From: Blasia pusilla
Taxonomy: Eukaryota > Marchantiophyta > Marchantiopsida > Blasiales
Direction of reading: 5' to 3'
Length of the DNA: 64,000 bases
Assembly (NCBI GenBank): GCA_050084515.1
Contig: CM114271.1
Coordinates: 14,694,001 to 14,758,000, forward strand
The number at the start of each line of letters is the position of its first letter. Position 1 is the stretch's first letter. A program made the translations under genes and the position numbers. Positions 33,188 to 45,688 of the stretch are shown here, piece by piece. A model generated the notes under the pieces. The model saw only the letters and a list, made by a program, of their open reading frames with translations. It made no database searches and had not been told where the DNA came from.

Positions 33188-34825
33188 TCACACGCTTCTT
33201 GGTTGTCCTGTTGGACCTTCGAGCTGATTCTGGCTCCTCAACAGTATTGTCTCAGGAGTAGTAACCAGATTGGCAACTGACTCCTCAAACATAGAAGTTG
33301 GAACTTGATTTTCATTGAAAATGACATCCCTGCTCTTGATAATCTTCTTGGTGGTAAGGTTACACATTCGATATCCCTTGCAATCTGGCTGAAGGCCAAG
33401 ATGTATGCACTTCAAAGATCTAGGATCCAGTTTCTTTCTCTGCTCCTTAGGGATAAGAACAAAAGCTTCAACACCAAACACCCGAATCATAGACACATTA
33501 GGTTGTGTTCTTGACCATGCCTCTTCAGGGGTTTTGCCTGCAAGAGCTCTGGTAGGACTAAGATTACGCAGGATATTTGCATACCTGGTTGCCTCAAACC
33601 AATATCCTTTGCTTAACTTGGAGTCACCAAGCATGCAATTGGTCTTGGTGACCAACGTACGATTTAATCTCTCTGCAACTCTGTTCTGTTGAGGACTATC
33701 CCTTGCTGAAGATTGAAGTGTAATCCCTTTTTCAACAAGATACCTGTCAAACTCTTGGTTGAAGAATTCTCCACCTCCGTCAGATCTGAAGGTTTTGACT
33801 TTCTTCCCAGTTTGAGTTTCTGCCCAATCTGCAAATGCTTTGAACTTCTGTAGAACATCTCTCTTCAGTTACAGAGGAAACACAAAAGATTTCCTTGTAC
33901 AATCGTTGGCGAAAGAGACATAGTATAAGGCATCTCCAAGGGACTTCATCTCGAAAGGACCACATACGTCACTATGGATTAGGCCAAGCCTGGGCTCAAA
34001 CCTGGACTTCGTTGTTGCAGGAAAACTTCTCTTGCTGTGTTTTCCCTTAATGCAGAATTCACAGAAGAATTCAGAAGGAACAGTGAACTTTGTACTTGTG
34101 GTAACTTGTTGAAGTTGCCTCATACCTTCCGCACTTAGATGCCCCAACCTTCGATGCCAAAGTAGGAAAGTTGACTCAATTTGGGCAAGGTTTGCCTTGA
34201 CCTTCATGGTACAAGTTCCATCTAGATGGTAAAGAGATCCACATGGGGACAAGCGAGAATAAGCCACCACTTGACCTTTCTGGTTGAGGAAAGAATACAC
34301 CTCGTTTTCATCAAGTCTAACGTTGATGCCATCATTTTTCAGTTGCGTAGTAGCAATCAAATTGTGGAAATTCTCATGATATAAGACATATGTTAGTTTG
34401 ATAACATTGATGTGAGTCCCAACTTTCGTGTAGATGGTAGCACTCCCACTCATTAATATGCTACAGAGAACTCCATTGGCAATAGAGATAGTGAATGGAG
34501 TTATACTATGTATCTCATCAAGCATTCGTGCCTCTCCACACATGTGTCTGGACGAACCACCGTCAATAATCCATATATCCGATGCCTTTTGGATAGAAGA
34601 TATGGGCAGCATGTTGGATTCTAAAGAATCACTCTCATTTAGAGTCGTGATAGTATTGACTGATGGGTGTGCATGGCCTTTTCCCTTTAACTTTCGCTTC
34701 TTGATCTCTTCCTTCCTCTCTGCCTTAAACTTGATTATCTTAAAACAATCAAAAAAATTTATTTGCCCGGTCTTTTCACAAAATGTGCAGATGAGGTGAG
34801 ATAGAACCTTCTTCTTCTTCTTCAC
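33188..34825 (-). pseudogene. copia-3 protease and integrase
   Basis: From 34825: a zinc knuckle with altered spacing (CTFCEKTGQINFFDC), then the protease site WIIDGGSSRHM (Asp kept; first Gly position reads DGG rather than DSG). The integrase zinc domain HRRLGHLS plus CEFCIKGK follows, with LIHSDVCGPF giving the first catalytic Asp. After frame changes near 33870, FRSDGGGEFF (second Asp) and QQNRVAERLNRT (Glu) are readable. A C-terminal DPRSLKCIHLGLQPDCKGY block ends at 33188. All DDE residues exist but are split over frames. Confidence 0.88.
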
Positions 34826-35460
34826 CTTCTCCTTCTCCTTCTCCTTACATCTGATGTGAAGTTGATTTGATCAGATTCAAACTCACATAGACGCTGGTTA
34901 GTGTTCTCCTCGCGTTGGATCACACCAATGGCATACTCCATGGTTAAAGTAGAAGATGCTCTCTCAGATATCATGTTTAATACAAAAGCATACTTCCTAC
35001 CAAGGGTCACACAAAGAGCACTTACTTTTTGATTTTCATCCATAAGTAAGCCTCGAGAAATAAGGGCATCAAGATAAATATTTACTAGAGCAATATGATC
35101 AGAGATGGGGGTCTCACCATTATGCCTAAGGTTTCCTAGCTTTTGCCAATTTCTAAGTAAGTTAGTACTGGAAGTTGTAGCATAAACTTTCTTCAAAGCC
35201 TCCCACATCTCATAAGCTTTATCATACGATCGAGACCTTTCTTTACATGGTTTCGATATGTTGGAAACCATGTATCTAATGGCCACATTGTTATATCTAT
35301 TCCAATCCTTCATTGTCATCTCAGATGGAGTCGGGATGTCTACGATCAGATTCAGTAGGCATTTTCCAGCCAATAGAATTTTGACGTCGTAAGAAAATGA
35401 TTGACCAGCAGAAATATATCCTTGTACAAAGTCAGAGCTAGCATCAACTAGACCATCCAT
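34822..35460 (-). pseudogene. copia-3 gag
   Basis: A 212-codon frame beginning MDGLVDASSDFVQGYISAG. It contains WEALKKVYATTSS, NLLRNWQKL and DHIALVNIYLDALISRG, which match the UBN2/retrotran_gag domain of plant copia capsids. It ends in a run of Arg codons created by a CTT/CTC-rich tract near 34822-34850, a likely repeat expansion that may have broken the frame. The next frame begins with a damaged zinc knuckle. Confidence 0.85.
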
Positions 35461-36894
35461 GATTTCAGCTTGTACACAATCAACAAATCAGTTCCTATCT
35501 CTATTGTTAAATTAGAGCCCTACCATGATGTGACTCTTCTTACTATCTAAGAGATACTAAGAAGGATTCTACACAGTCACACCTTGCACTCACACTACAG
35601 GTCCTCACATGTCACCATCTCAGAGATCAGACATGGCTCACCATTGAGCACAAACAATCTCCATCAGCATACTAGACAAAAGAACTTGCCTTCCAGTGAG
35701 GCTCTAGCAAGCACAGCAATTAGTCTCAATCTCCTCTTCCTACTCTCTAATCACTCTGCAGTAGGACCAAGAGCCTCAGGAGTCCTCACCAAAACTGTGC
35801 ATGCTGTAGAATTGGCTTCTGCTCTCTAAACAGAGACATTATATACATGAGGGTGAGCACTTCTGGCCCTTAGATGTTCTTGAACAGATCCATACCCTAA
35901 ATAACAGATGGTGGCTAGCCCTAACTCTAGAATTGCCCTAATTCAAGGTTATCCTAAAAAGATAGAGGAACATTAAGTTATCTCTAGCTAACTAAATTAG
36001 TATCCAACTAAGTTAGTATTTGACTAACTACTTTTAGGGCATGACTAAACTAGATATTAACAAATTTCAACAGTGGAAACCATGGTTGCTAATTTTGCAA
36101 CTGTGTCAAAATAGGGAGAAAGAAATATTTTCCTTTGACAGAAATTCTTACTCCCTTATGATTTGTTGCACGTTGCTATTCTATGAAAAGAAATCGCGGG
36201 CCCATAACCTGTTGAAATCAGAATTCTACTTCCTCTTAGATCTACTTTTAAAACTTTTAAAAAGATGGAAAGATAGTAGATCCCGACAGGATCTTCCACT
36301 GAACCATGTACATGAGGGTAATCACTTACAAACCTGAAAAGAGCAAATCTGAAATGGATTGCATGTAAAATTGGTCTACAACTTCTACTGAGAACTAGGT
36401 GCTTGAAAAGCAACACCTTATTAGAATACACAAGTCCTGAAGAGAGGTGGTTGAAACCAAGATGCAGGAGTTTATGCTAGATTGGTACTTGGAGCATTCT
36501 CCACACCAATGCACATTCCTTCTTAGTTGATCAAGGCACCAACAAAGGTTCAGATATGTAGGAGCTAATCTCAAAATCCACAGCATTAGAGGGTAGGAGT
36601 AGAAGTGAATCAAAGAAGAAGGGAAGAGAGGGGGAGTTAAATAGTTTCCTACAAGAGACCAACAGAAGGGACCACTGCATGGTAAGGCAAGGTGGAAGGG
36701 CCAACACAACAGGGGTAGGCCATCACACCATGTGCACAATTAAACATAACCAAAACTCACAATAATAGTTAAAGAGGTAACTAGTAAACTAACTGAGACT
36801 TGTAACTATGATAAACTTCCAACCATAGTTTGCAGAACTAACCATAGTTAAAAAAACTGGAAGAAAATAACAGACAAATTTATGTGAAATCCTA
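35461..36894. other. No gene recognised; copia-3 leader/LTR-type sequence
   Basis: Short frames on both strands show no motif. The part next to gag (35461-35560) is the expected site of the copia-3 leader. Sequence such as TTAGTTAGTATT repeats around 35980-36030 and CATAGTTA-like phrases at 36760-36860. I could not match two LTRs. Confidence 0.4.
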
Positions 36895-37614
36895 ACATTT
36901 ACTGCAAAAATGGTACATTAGTTATTGTAGTTTATGCAGATCACCTCCTGTTGTTAGGAAAAAGTAAGAAAGCCATCCAGCAAGCAAAGGAAAATCTTTG
37001 CTCAGTCTTTGCTATGACTTTCATAGGTCCAGTGAAGTTCATTCTTGGAACCAAAGCTAAGAGGAACAGAGCTGAAGGATGGATTAGACTCAGTCAGACT
37101 CATTATATTGATGCAATGCTGACAAGGTATAGAATGGATGAGGGAAAGCCAGTTTCTACTCCACTGGAGCCTGGGTGGGAACTTGCCACAACAAGTGCAG
37201 ACAAACAGGAGAAGGAGAATGTTGAAAACCTTCAACACTTGTATCAGAGTGCTGTGGCTTCTCTGATGTTTGCCATGGTTTGCACAAGGCCAGATATCCC
37301 ATAAGTAGTGGGAGCACTGGCCAGGTACACATCTAAACCTACTCTCACACATTGGAGATGTGTAAAGAGAGTCTTACGGTACTTGAAAGGTACCAAGAAT
37401 GCATATCTCAAATACAGGAAACAAGGATGTTTTCCTACATTGACTGGCTTCACATATGCTAGTTGGGGGGATGATCCTGACAAATGAGCAAATAGTCCAA
37501 GTAGTATATTGTCCTACAGAGGATATAGCAGCTGATGTATTGACAAAGGCATTGTCAAGAGATAAGCACAACAAATGTGCTCAGAGGATGGGTCTTATAT
37601 TAAACTCAAGTTAA
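36895..37614 (+). pseudogene. Ty1/copia pol 3' end (copia-4)
   Basis: Starts inside the reverse transcriptase palm: VYADHLLLLG stands where VYADDLLLLG is expected, so the second catalytic Asp is His. It continues GPVKFILGTKA, HYIDAMLTRYRM and SAVASLMFAMVCTRPDIP, up to the start of RNase H. At about 37465 the text jumps from FTYASWGDDPDK to VVYCPTEDIAADVLTKAL, so most of RNase H is deleted. It ends shortly before a polypurine tract. Confidence 0.88.
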
Positions 37615-37621
37615 GTGGGAG

Positions 37622-38215
37622 TGTTGTAAAACATAGTAACTTGGAGTTTACTATAGTGAAAAGTAACTGATACAATTACTATAGAAATTTAGTGTTTTAC
37701 CATAGTAAATAGTAATTTGTTGCTACTGTAGATTCACCTCAGTAATTTTGATCATTAGTATGGGCGGCAGGCCCTAACCCTAAAACCTAGAAACTCATTC
37801 TCTTGGCTGTATATAACCCCTTGAGGGTGCCCTGCAAAATTACATTCTCTTACACCTTTTCCTACACAACTCTCTGAGCTGAGGAGCTGATTGAGCAGCA
37901 CTGGGTGTGCTTTGCTTACCTGAGTGGATTGTGCTTCTGACCTCAGTAGTTGAGTGTGCTTCTGCTTACAAACTAAGAGGTCTGCTGACCTGAGGGGTTC
38001 AGTGAGACTTGTGATGCAAGGTGTCTAGTAATACTAACTTGAGTGGTTGCTATTGAGATGTCTTCTGCTGCTCATCTGAGTGGTTGCTATTGCACTAACT
38101 GTGCTTGAGAATACTAGGTAGTCTGGTGGTACAGGTTGTCTAGTGCTTTTCTCTACACTTTGACCTGAGTGGTTGCTATTGCTCTAATTGTGCTTGTAAG
38201 AGCTAGGTTGTAGAG
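37622..38215 (+). repeat. Probable 3' LTR of copia-4, inserted in a gyrase B intron
   Basis: Starts TGTTGTAAAACATAG just after AAGTGGGAG (polypurine tract). A TATATAACCCC box lies near 37809. The body has imperfect internal repeats of GAGTGGTTGCTATTG at about 38038, 38082 and 38166. Its right edge is placed near 38215, just outside the splice donor of the gyrase B exon at 38276. The edge is approximate because no second LTR is in view. Confidence 0.65.
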
Positions 38216-38275
38216 AAACTATGATATTCTCAAATAGGTAGTCACGATTTCTTACATGAAAATTCAAAAAGTTAC

Positions 38276-39879
38276 CTGAGTTTCTGGGATCTATACAAGA
38301 GCAGTCCGACAACTTGCCAGGAAGCATAGAAGACTTCAGAACGTTCTTATGCCTAACCAGCTCCCCAGCTTTTGTAGCAGCCTGAAGCAACAAACCAGTT
38401 TTTAGCCCAATTATGTATGCCAAGAACCAAGTTACAATCTTGTGCCAAGAACCAACTCACAATCTTTGTTGAAGGAAAGATTCTCAGTATTCATATCTTG
38501 AAAATTATTCAGACATGAAAATCAAGCTTGAGAGTGTCTTAACAACACTCCAAACACCTCTTACATTGAAGGCATGAATAGCTTTTGCAAGAATAGTTTC
38601 TCAGACATCAGGGTGGCACTCCAGATACTCGATCACAAGTTGTTGCACAGCCTGCTCAACCACACGCCGCACTTCTTGATTTCCCAGTCGTGTCTGAATC
38701 ACCACCAATAGTAAGAACCTTATCAGTTCAAAATAACTCAATCTCAAGAGTATAAAAGATCATGATATGACAATGTTGTGCCAGTACCAGAATGTAGATG
38801 ACAAACACCAATTGATTTAACATTTCCCTTAAATGGCCCCCAATTGAACCGCAATTTTTTTGCAATTTTTTGGATTCTATGGATAAATCAGAGAAGAAGT
38901 TATCACTGCGCATGTGAGGTATAAGCCCAACATATATATGTTGCAATCCGCTAATGATTTGGGCTTAACCAGCCTTATCTGCGGCGTACTTTGGTTTCTC
39001 CTGCAAACTCGGGATTCCGAACCTTCACCGCAACAACGCAAGTAAGGCCTTCTCTTGCATGATCTCCCATTAAATTTTCATCTTTCTCCTGCACATCCAA
39101 AGAAGGTCACTTACAGAGAATTTGCTTTCACACCCAAGCCAGCCACGGCCTCAATACCCCATAATAATTGATAGATCTCATGATAAGAGAATGGCCACTA
39201 AACTTTGTCAAGCAAGGAAAAACATGTGAAGGATAAGGATGGTGTAAACCGAAAAAGGTTGGAACTACAGAAAATCCATGCGTGGAATTACATGCACCCT
39301 AATTATTCATATTCTTCTCCAGAGTGTTGAGTCTACTGGAAAGAGCATTCACCACTGAGATTCCAACCCCATCCAATCCACCAGAAACAGAGTAACCACT
39401 GCTCTCACCGCCAAATTTACCTCCAGCATATAGAACCTGTGAATGTCATCAGTAATGAATTTCATGAACCCCACATCTTACATTGTCATGGATCAGGGTA
39501 TATCATAAAAAAACATGTTCCAAAAAAATACCTCCGGCCTCTTCACTGGCTATGCAACCTTTCTTAAGGTTAGGAGGTACATAGCACTCTCCAGGGCTTC
39601 CCTGAACTATTACTTATGCATTGTAGGAGGATCAACACTTGCACTTCCTCTTTCAGTATTTCTCAAAGAAGACTCAATAAGAGTTTTCTTAATACTTAGT
39701 ACTTATTAAGTAAATTGACATGAATCTACAAATATAACACTCTTGTCTGGATCGGCAGGGAAGTGAAAGGTAACCTACATATAATGCATCCTAGATTAAA
39801 ATAGAAAGATGTAAAAACTCACTATTAATACAGTTTCTACCGTAGATTTTCCAGTGGCTGGATGAATTCCACTTGGAAT
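38276..39879 (-). pseudogene. Nuclear DNA gyrase subunit B-like gene, broken
   Basis: Five exons are readable on the minus strand with GT/AG borders. 39879-39823 encodes IPSGIHPATGKSTVETVLI. 39436-~39337 encodes [10 protein letters not shown] and [16 protein letters not shown] (GHKL ATPase; typical members have GGLHGVG). 39088-38990 encodes [20 protein letters not shown]. 38693-38565 encodes [14 protein letters not shown] and EYLECHPDV. 38381-38276 encodes [13 protein letters not shown] and [13 protein letters not shown]. Exon phases match where they can be checked. About 180 residues between the ATPase end and the transducer are missing, and codon 31 of the 38693 exon is TGA. The TOPRIM exons are not found: a copia LTR follows in the intron. 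In plants the enzyme acts in plastids and mitochondria. Confidence 0.88.
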
Positions 39880-40268
39880 CTGAGGGATTAAACGGATGAG
39901 TTAGATCTGGAACACCCCGCTATGCTTGTGGTGAGAAAAATATTGCATACAGCACTCCCTTAAACCAGAATAGACACACACACATATTGTAAGCTCTCTA
40001 TAGATATTTGGGTTGCAACGTGCACTCGAGCAACGAAAGAGTACACAGCCACCCCAGCAAGTGAGGCGATGGCAAGGAGGTTTCCGTCGCCATCGCTCTT
40101 CCTCTCCACACGCAAACTCTGCAACCACAACTTCCTGCATGCACACAAACACACACAGAGGGACCACTAATCCTCCCTACAAACAATCTCCACGCACACA
40201 CTGCAGCTCATAGAGAGGACGCTGGATGAGGTCTCGGAGAGAAGGATTACAGAATTGTAGTATGCACA
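39880..40268 (-). other. Upstream flank of the gyrase B-like gene
   Basis: No further gyrase exon is certain. A minus-strand frame from ATG 40093 (MATETSLPSPHLLG) could be a first exon with a targeting peptide, but this is weak. The stretch ends at 40269 with a Helitron-type CTAG terminus, which probably removed or displaced the 5' end of the gene. Confidence 0.3.
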
Positions 40269-40272
40269 CTAG

Positions 40273-42820
40273 TTAGAATGCCCGTGCGATGCACCAACAT
40301 CAAAATTTAGCATTTAAAATATTTAACATACATTCAATAACAAGCTCAGATAACGAATTCCGGGTGCGGAAATCAAGAGTTACTGGTCTAGTAGAAGATC
40401 TCGTGGCTTTGCAAACAGAGGATGTAAGAGTCTAGGAAAGTTCCCATGTGAGAGAACGCGAAAGCTTGGAGAAGCATACCTCCCGAAAAAGTGCACGGGC
40501 GATGTGATGTCCACCTTCGAACGTCTGGGTGAAACTAGCAGTCTCCAGAGGTTGAAGTCGGCCGTGCTAATTTCGATTTTGTTTTGATTTCATCGGAGGT
40601 GCTCCGGATCGTAAGCACGTTCAGGGTGAGGGAGGACGCCGGCAAAAGGCTTCACTATAAATCCTGCAGACGGAAGTGGAAGCAGCACAGAGATACAGGA
40701 GAAGAAGCGCAGCGTGCGTGAGGAACTAACCAACTTGCGAAGGAGTCGGAGAGCATTCAAGGAGCTTGATGTATACGAATAGCAGGGCCCACCTGGTGTG
40801 CGCGCTCGTTGATGAGGAGAGTTGGGAATCGGAAGCTTGAGAACGTCATCGATCGTCTACAGGTTCGTCCACGGCGAGGGAGTTTGCTCGTGACGGGCTT
40901 TTTGAATATTCGCGATGAAACATGTCGCGCTTTGCCACCAAAGTAGCAGATTCTGAAAACCCGTGCGATGCACCGGCGTTAAAATCTAGCGTATAAAAAA
41001 ATTAACATCGTGAAAAATATCTTTTATCGACTGGAAAGGTTGTGTAGAGGAAGTCTGGCGTGAATTTAATCCAACAACGATTCAGGCATTTGGCCCCACA
41101 GAGACTTGTCCATTGCTCCATGTTCAAAGCCTGTGCCCTCGTCTGCTTGCCCACTTCCCGGATCTACGGCGTCTAGATTCAATGCTCGAAATCATTCTTC
41201 CATCAGTGTAGAAGAACTCGAGCACGAAGATGACATTGCAAAAGATGAGGGGATTGGATGAATAAAACTTCGCCGTGGTTCAAGATACCCTGAAATTCGG
41301 GGTGAGAATCCATTCAGAGCGATGCGAGGAGAGAAACAGATTCCCTTCTCATCAACATCATCTCTGATTGATCTTCTCAAGGTCTTGGCCCATACAACCA
41401 ACGAGACTTCCTCCGTGACTGCAACTGATGCAGATTAAACTCTTGTGGATGCCTAACGTGTAAATGTCGAGCCAACCAGATAAATCAGTAGTATTTCCAT
41501 AGCCTCTTAGAGGAAACGGAGATGCAACCCCTAGGACCAGAAGCTTGAAACCAATCGATAATGAAATCCACGGCACCAGTGTCATGACACCATGGAGCTT
41601 CAGTAAAACGATCCCAGCAAAGATGTCTACGAACGATCGACACGAAATACTCAAGTATTCACAGTAGTGTGGAAAAACTACTGCAGCGATCACTACGACA
41701 AATCATGCGATCCCAGAGATGAGCGGACTGCTTGCCAACAGTGTTAGGACCTAAGGCTATTGTTCAGTTCGTAAGACCAAGAGAACATGTCCGACAGCGC
41801 TCGGCTCATAGCGAGGACCAATCAACACGTTACATTTCACGGAAACAAATCCTCCTGTATTCTCTGTGCATCCAACTCCACTCAAATCAAATGTCACAGT
41901 GCAAATGTCAGCGTTTCCTTCATAGGTTCTTGACGCAAAGGCCAACCATCTCCAGACAGCGTCGAAGACCAGTTCGAGATCGGTTCCTTTGAAAACTTGC
42001 AATTTCGTCCGTTGAAAATATCAAGGAATTGCAATCCATTGCAGTGATTACCTTTCATTACAGACAGGTTCCTTCGTAAACTTGCGATTTCGTCCATTGA
42101 AAAAATCAAAGAATTCCAAGCCATTGAAGCGATTACCTTTTATTTGAGACCGGTTCCTAGAACGATTGGACAGATATGGCTAAGAAGGAAGGAGGCTGAC
42201 GGCAATCAGAGCGAGACAGTCGTTAAGACGGGTTCGCAATGATTAAGAGTTGGAGTCAAATTGGAAGCGTCTTCCAATTCTTTCTTGGGATCACAGCTCG
42301 GCTAATCCGAAGCCTAGAGCGATGTGTCACGTGTATCTCCGCAGCGGCTATAATGCTTAATAACTTGTTCAATCAGCTCTCCAAGCCTGGATCGGAGCAA
42401 GTTCTCAGAACTTGTGAATGAATGAAAAGCACGTGCCATACTTCCAAACAATCGGGAGCCATTGGAAATTCAAAAAGTGGTTCAAGGTGCACAAAGAACT
42501 TCCGTTCGCCTCGGCAACAAGCGTCGTGAGTTTGTGAGCATGTCCTCTTGGAGAATTTTTAGGTGGTAAGAGTGTCCCTAATTTTTAGTGGCAGGTGTGC
42601 TCTGTCCATAATATGCACAGGTGAAGTAAGGTTTGAACAGAAAATAAGGTTTATAAAATTTATTACGTTTCGTGTGTAATTATTTTCCTTATTTTTATAT
42701 CCCTTCGGATGGATACAATCTCTAGATCTTAGATAATGTTACATATAAATGCAACAAAAGGTTGGCATTTGGTTTAGTCATAAAAAAAGAAAATTCAATA
42801 GGGAATTCCAATTTACATAA
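40273..42820. other. Helitron 3' non-coding region with internal repeats
   Basis: No supported gene. Two roughly 90-bp direct repeats lie at 41965-42055 and 42062-42152 (shared GGTTCCTT, AACTTGC, TTTCGTCC, TTGAAAA). The terminal Helitron sequence (CCCGTGCGATGCACC...TTAACAT) recurs at 40963-41010, suggesting an older Helitron end or duplication. Confidence 0.55.
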
Positions 42821-44803
42821 ATCAAATGGCAAATCAAAATCTCATGCAATCAATGGAATAAAAATGCGATCTCCAATATTCTTCTGTGTGATAATTTCAG
42901 GAACAAGGAAGTCACCTTCCTTGTTTGAATGAAACTTTTCTTTCCTACTTTTCTTTGCTACAAACAAATTATGAGAAAATAGATATCATGAGAAAATACA
43001 TGAGTAGGTAAGTAAATGCCAACTTTTTTGCAAAGTTTGATCTTAGTCTTTTTAATATTCATAAGAAAATCGGGTCTAATAGGGAATTGAAACCTACATA
43101 AGTCAAATGATAAATTGGAATCTCATGCAATCAATGGAATACATGAAATAAAAATGCGATCTCCAATATTCTTCCCAGTGATAATTTCAGCATCGATGCA
43201 ATATCTCATAAATCCACGAATCACCAATCTTGTCCACTTTGCTTGTCCATGTGACCCATTCCTGTTTCGTAAGAGCGTGATTGGTGCACCAATATTCAAA
43301 CACAAACGATGCGGAAGAAGTCCAAAAGGGAAGCATGTGTTCAAGAATTTAGTTGCGTAGATATGACTCATCCCCTCTTTTGGAATAGAGTCGATGTTGA
43401 GGTAAATATGCTCATGTGCACAATATATAATGAATTAGTAAGAAAAAGTAATATTAGTGCTAAAACTTCCCAAAAACATATATAGAGGTACCGAGAAGAG
43501 AAGTAAAAAGGATTACCTCTCCATGAAATCGAGTCATAACGTCTGTATTTATGTCGTCAACATCTTTATTTCTTAGATTCAAAATAGTCGTATCTCTTAA
43601 GAAATCAATGTCATGGAATCGGCTAGGAAAATTGCCATAGATCAAATCAATAAGATCAAATATTTTGTTACTATTTGTAACAATTTCAAATGGTAATTGT
43701 ATAAAGTCTTCTCCCATATGAGGGTGCAAAGATACACGACCCTCTCCCACTTCCAATAACCAATCAGCAAAAGTTTTTTGTTCATCACGCAAATGACCAT
43801 CCAACCTTTGAACTCGCATGTTTGTTTTCAACTTCATGACCTTTACATTATACCAAAGAGACAACCTCTTTATGGTGGCTTGGATGATTTGCGGCCCATC
43901 CCCATGACAAACAACACGTAACACTTGATGAAAATCACCACCAAATACCATAAGTTTTCCACCGAATGGTAAGTGCCGTAAATCATCTGAAACAACTCTC
44001 ATACTATCATGCAAAGTTTGATTCACAACCTCAAAGGCATGACGATGAGCCATAGGTGCCTCGTCCCATATAATGAGCATCGCCTCACGGATTAAGCGCG
44101 CCCCATCACAATGGATCGATAAACTACCAACAAAAAGGGATGAAAATTAGAAGTTGTAATAATTGGAGTAATAAAATTTGACATTGTATTAACACAATTG
44201 AAGCTAATTAAAACAACTTATGATACTTAGTTGCAAGTAGAGCTTTCATGAAGATTAATGGGGATCTTGAAGCGCAAATGAGCAATACGTTATCCGTCTA
44301 ACAATAGAGCAGCTATACCAGCTGATCATCAACCAAAGCTATACCTCTTGCACTCCTTACACTTGCAAGGAGAAGATTATATATATGTAAAAAAATCCAG
44401 TTCCACCTGGACCATCGTTGAAAAAACCTTTTGGAGATGGGGGAGCATTCGCGCATATTTGATCAAGCTCATCATGTATAGCATCCCAGATAATGCATTG
44501 TCCTTCGTTTAGACATGCTTCTCCCAATTGCATTTGCTCAAATAATTCTTTTGTATCATATGATAGCTCTTGTTCCTCCAAATATGAGTGTGAACAAAGG
44601 CTTTCGAAATTAGCTTGGGGCATATGTGGAAAGTCAGATAGTCTCTTTCCTTGATCTTGTAAATAATAATCAACTTCCAATAATGTTGTATTCATAATAA
44701 CATCATCAACGCGAAGCTTAGGAATTCCTATTTTTGTAATGGAAGAGTTCCAAAAAAGATCCAAATCATGGTTAATATGTTGGATTCTCAATATAAGATA
44801 CAA
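42820..44803 (-). pseudogene. Helitron PIF1-type helicase
   Basis: From 44803: LGEACLNEGQCIIWDAIHDE, then the Walker A region reads GPGGTGFFY, where GPGGTGKTF is expected, so the key Lys is lost. After an intron-like gap, 44080-43460 has IIWDEAPMAHRHAFE (Walker B), GGKLMVFGGDFHQVL (motif III) and LKTNMRVQ. 43371-43080 holds the C-terminal block GLLPHRLCLNIGAP, GTRLVIRGF-like sequence and AEIITGKNIGDRIFI. The last block is duplicated in 42960-42820. Helicase unwinds the donor strand in rolling-circle transposition. The copy is inactive. Confidence 0.9.
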
Positions 44804-45688
44804 TTAGGAAGAAATTTTTTTATGTAAGGAGTGGTAGTATTGAATTCTCACCTGACGTCATTCATATAAAAGATCTTTTACCGATAGAACTAAGAACCGG
44901 CTCCATAGTGTAGCAGGTGTAGCAGGTGTTGTAAGCTAGAATAATTGCAAATAGACGTCAAAGTGAAGAACCCGCACGGATGATAGAAGCTTCTCCGAAG
45001 CAAGAAAACAACTCCGTATCATCCTCAAGAAGTTCCGATTGGATAGGAGCCTCCTTGAATGTTGGACACAATCCTATGAACAGTTCTCAAGCATTGGTAT
45101 GTAGTTGCTCCTCGAACGTGATGGAGGAGTAATCTCAACCAATGACGTTCTCCTTCACCTATGAAGAAGTGAAATAAATTAGCTCATCTATTATCGAATG
45201 TACAAAATTATGTGCTTACCGCCACTGATATATAAAAGAAAATTAAATATATACAAAACACTTTTTAGAATTTACCTGGATAAGTAAGGTATAAGAGGCC
45301 GATGGGATGACCCATTTTTTTATCCTACGAATCCACTTCTTGTTACTCCAATGATAATATGAAGGAAAATCTATATATAGATATTATCGAGTGATGGAGT
45401 CATATGTATTGGTTGCAAACCATTGGGTCAGAGTTGTCTCTCTATTTTGTTGCAAAACATCTTGAGGAAAAATGATGTAAACTATTTTTTGTTCAGGAAG
45501 ATGAATTGCTAATCGCACAATACATGGAAGTTTAGCATGTAGACTAAACTTGAACAAACGCCAACATGTCTCTGAAGAAGATATATATCTGGAGAACAGA
45601 ATATGAATCTTCAGAGTAATTAATATACCCTTAAAGTAAGTATAAATAACATGGTGGATGAGAAATAGAATATAATTCATGAGAGTAA
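44804..45688. other. No gene recognised between Helitron Rep and helicase
   Basis: Short minus-strand frames only. It may be an intron, or a linker decayed beyond recognition; RepHel genes of plants are often spliced here. A 98-codon minus frame at 45680-45384 has no motif. Confidence 0.4.

Larger units (their letters stand above)
32613..35460 (-). mobile_element. Ty1/copia element, 3' part cut off (copia-3)
   Basis: Gag, protease, integrase and the first half of reverse transcriptase lie in order on the minus strand. The element ends abruptly at 32613 where an LTR is inserted. Upstream of gag (35461-36890) no clear second LTR could be matched. Motifs are well preserved relative to the other copia remnants. 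Confidence 0.88.

Noticed and set aside
34822-34850. Poly-Arg nuclear localisation signal in copia-3 gag
   Set aside because: It comes from a CTT/CTC simple-repeat tract that probably shifts the frame.
38276-39879. Plastid or bacterial DNA insert containing gyrB
   Set aside because: The coding blocks are separated by introns with GT/AG borders and matched phases, so this is a nuclear gene.
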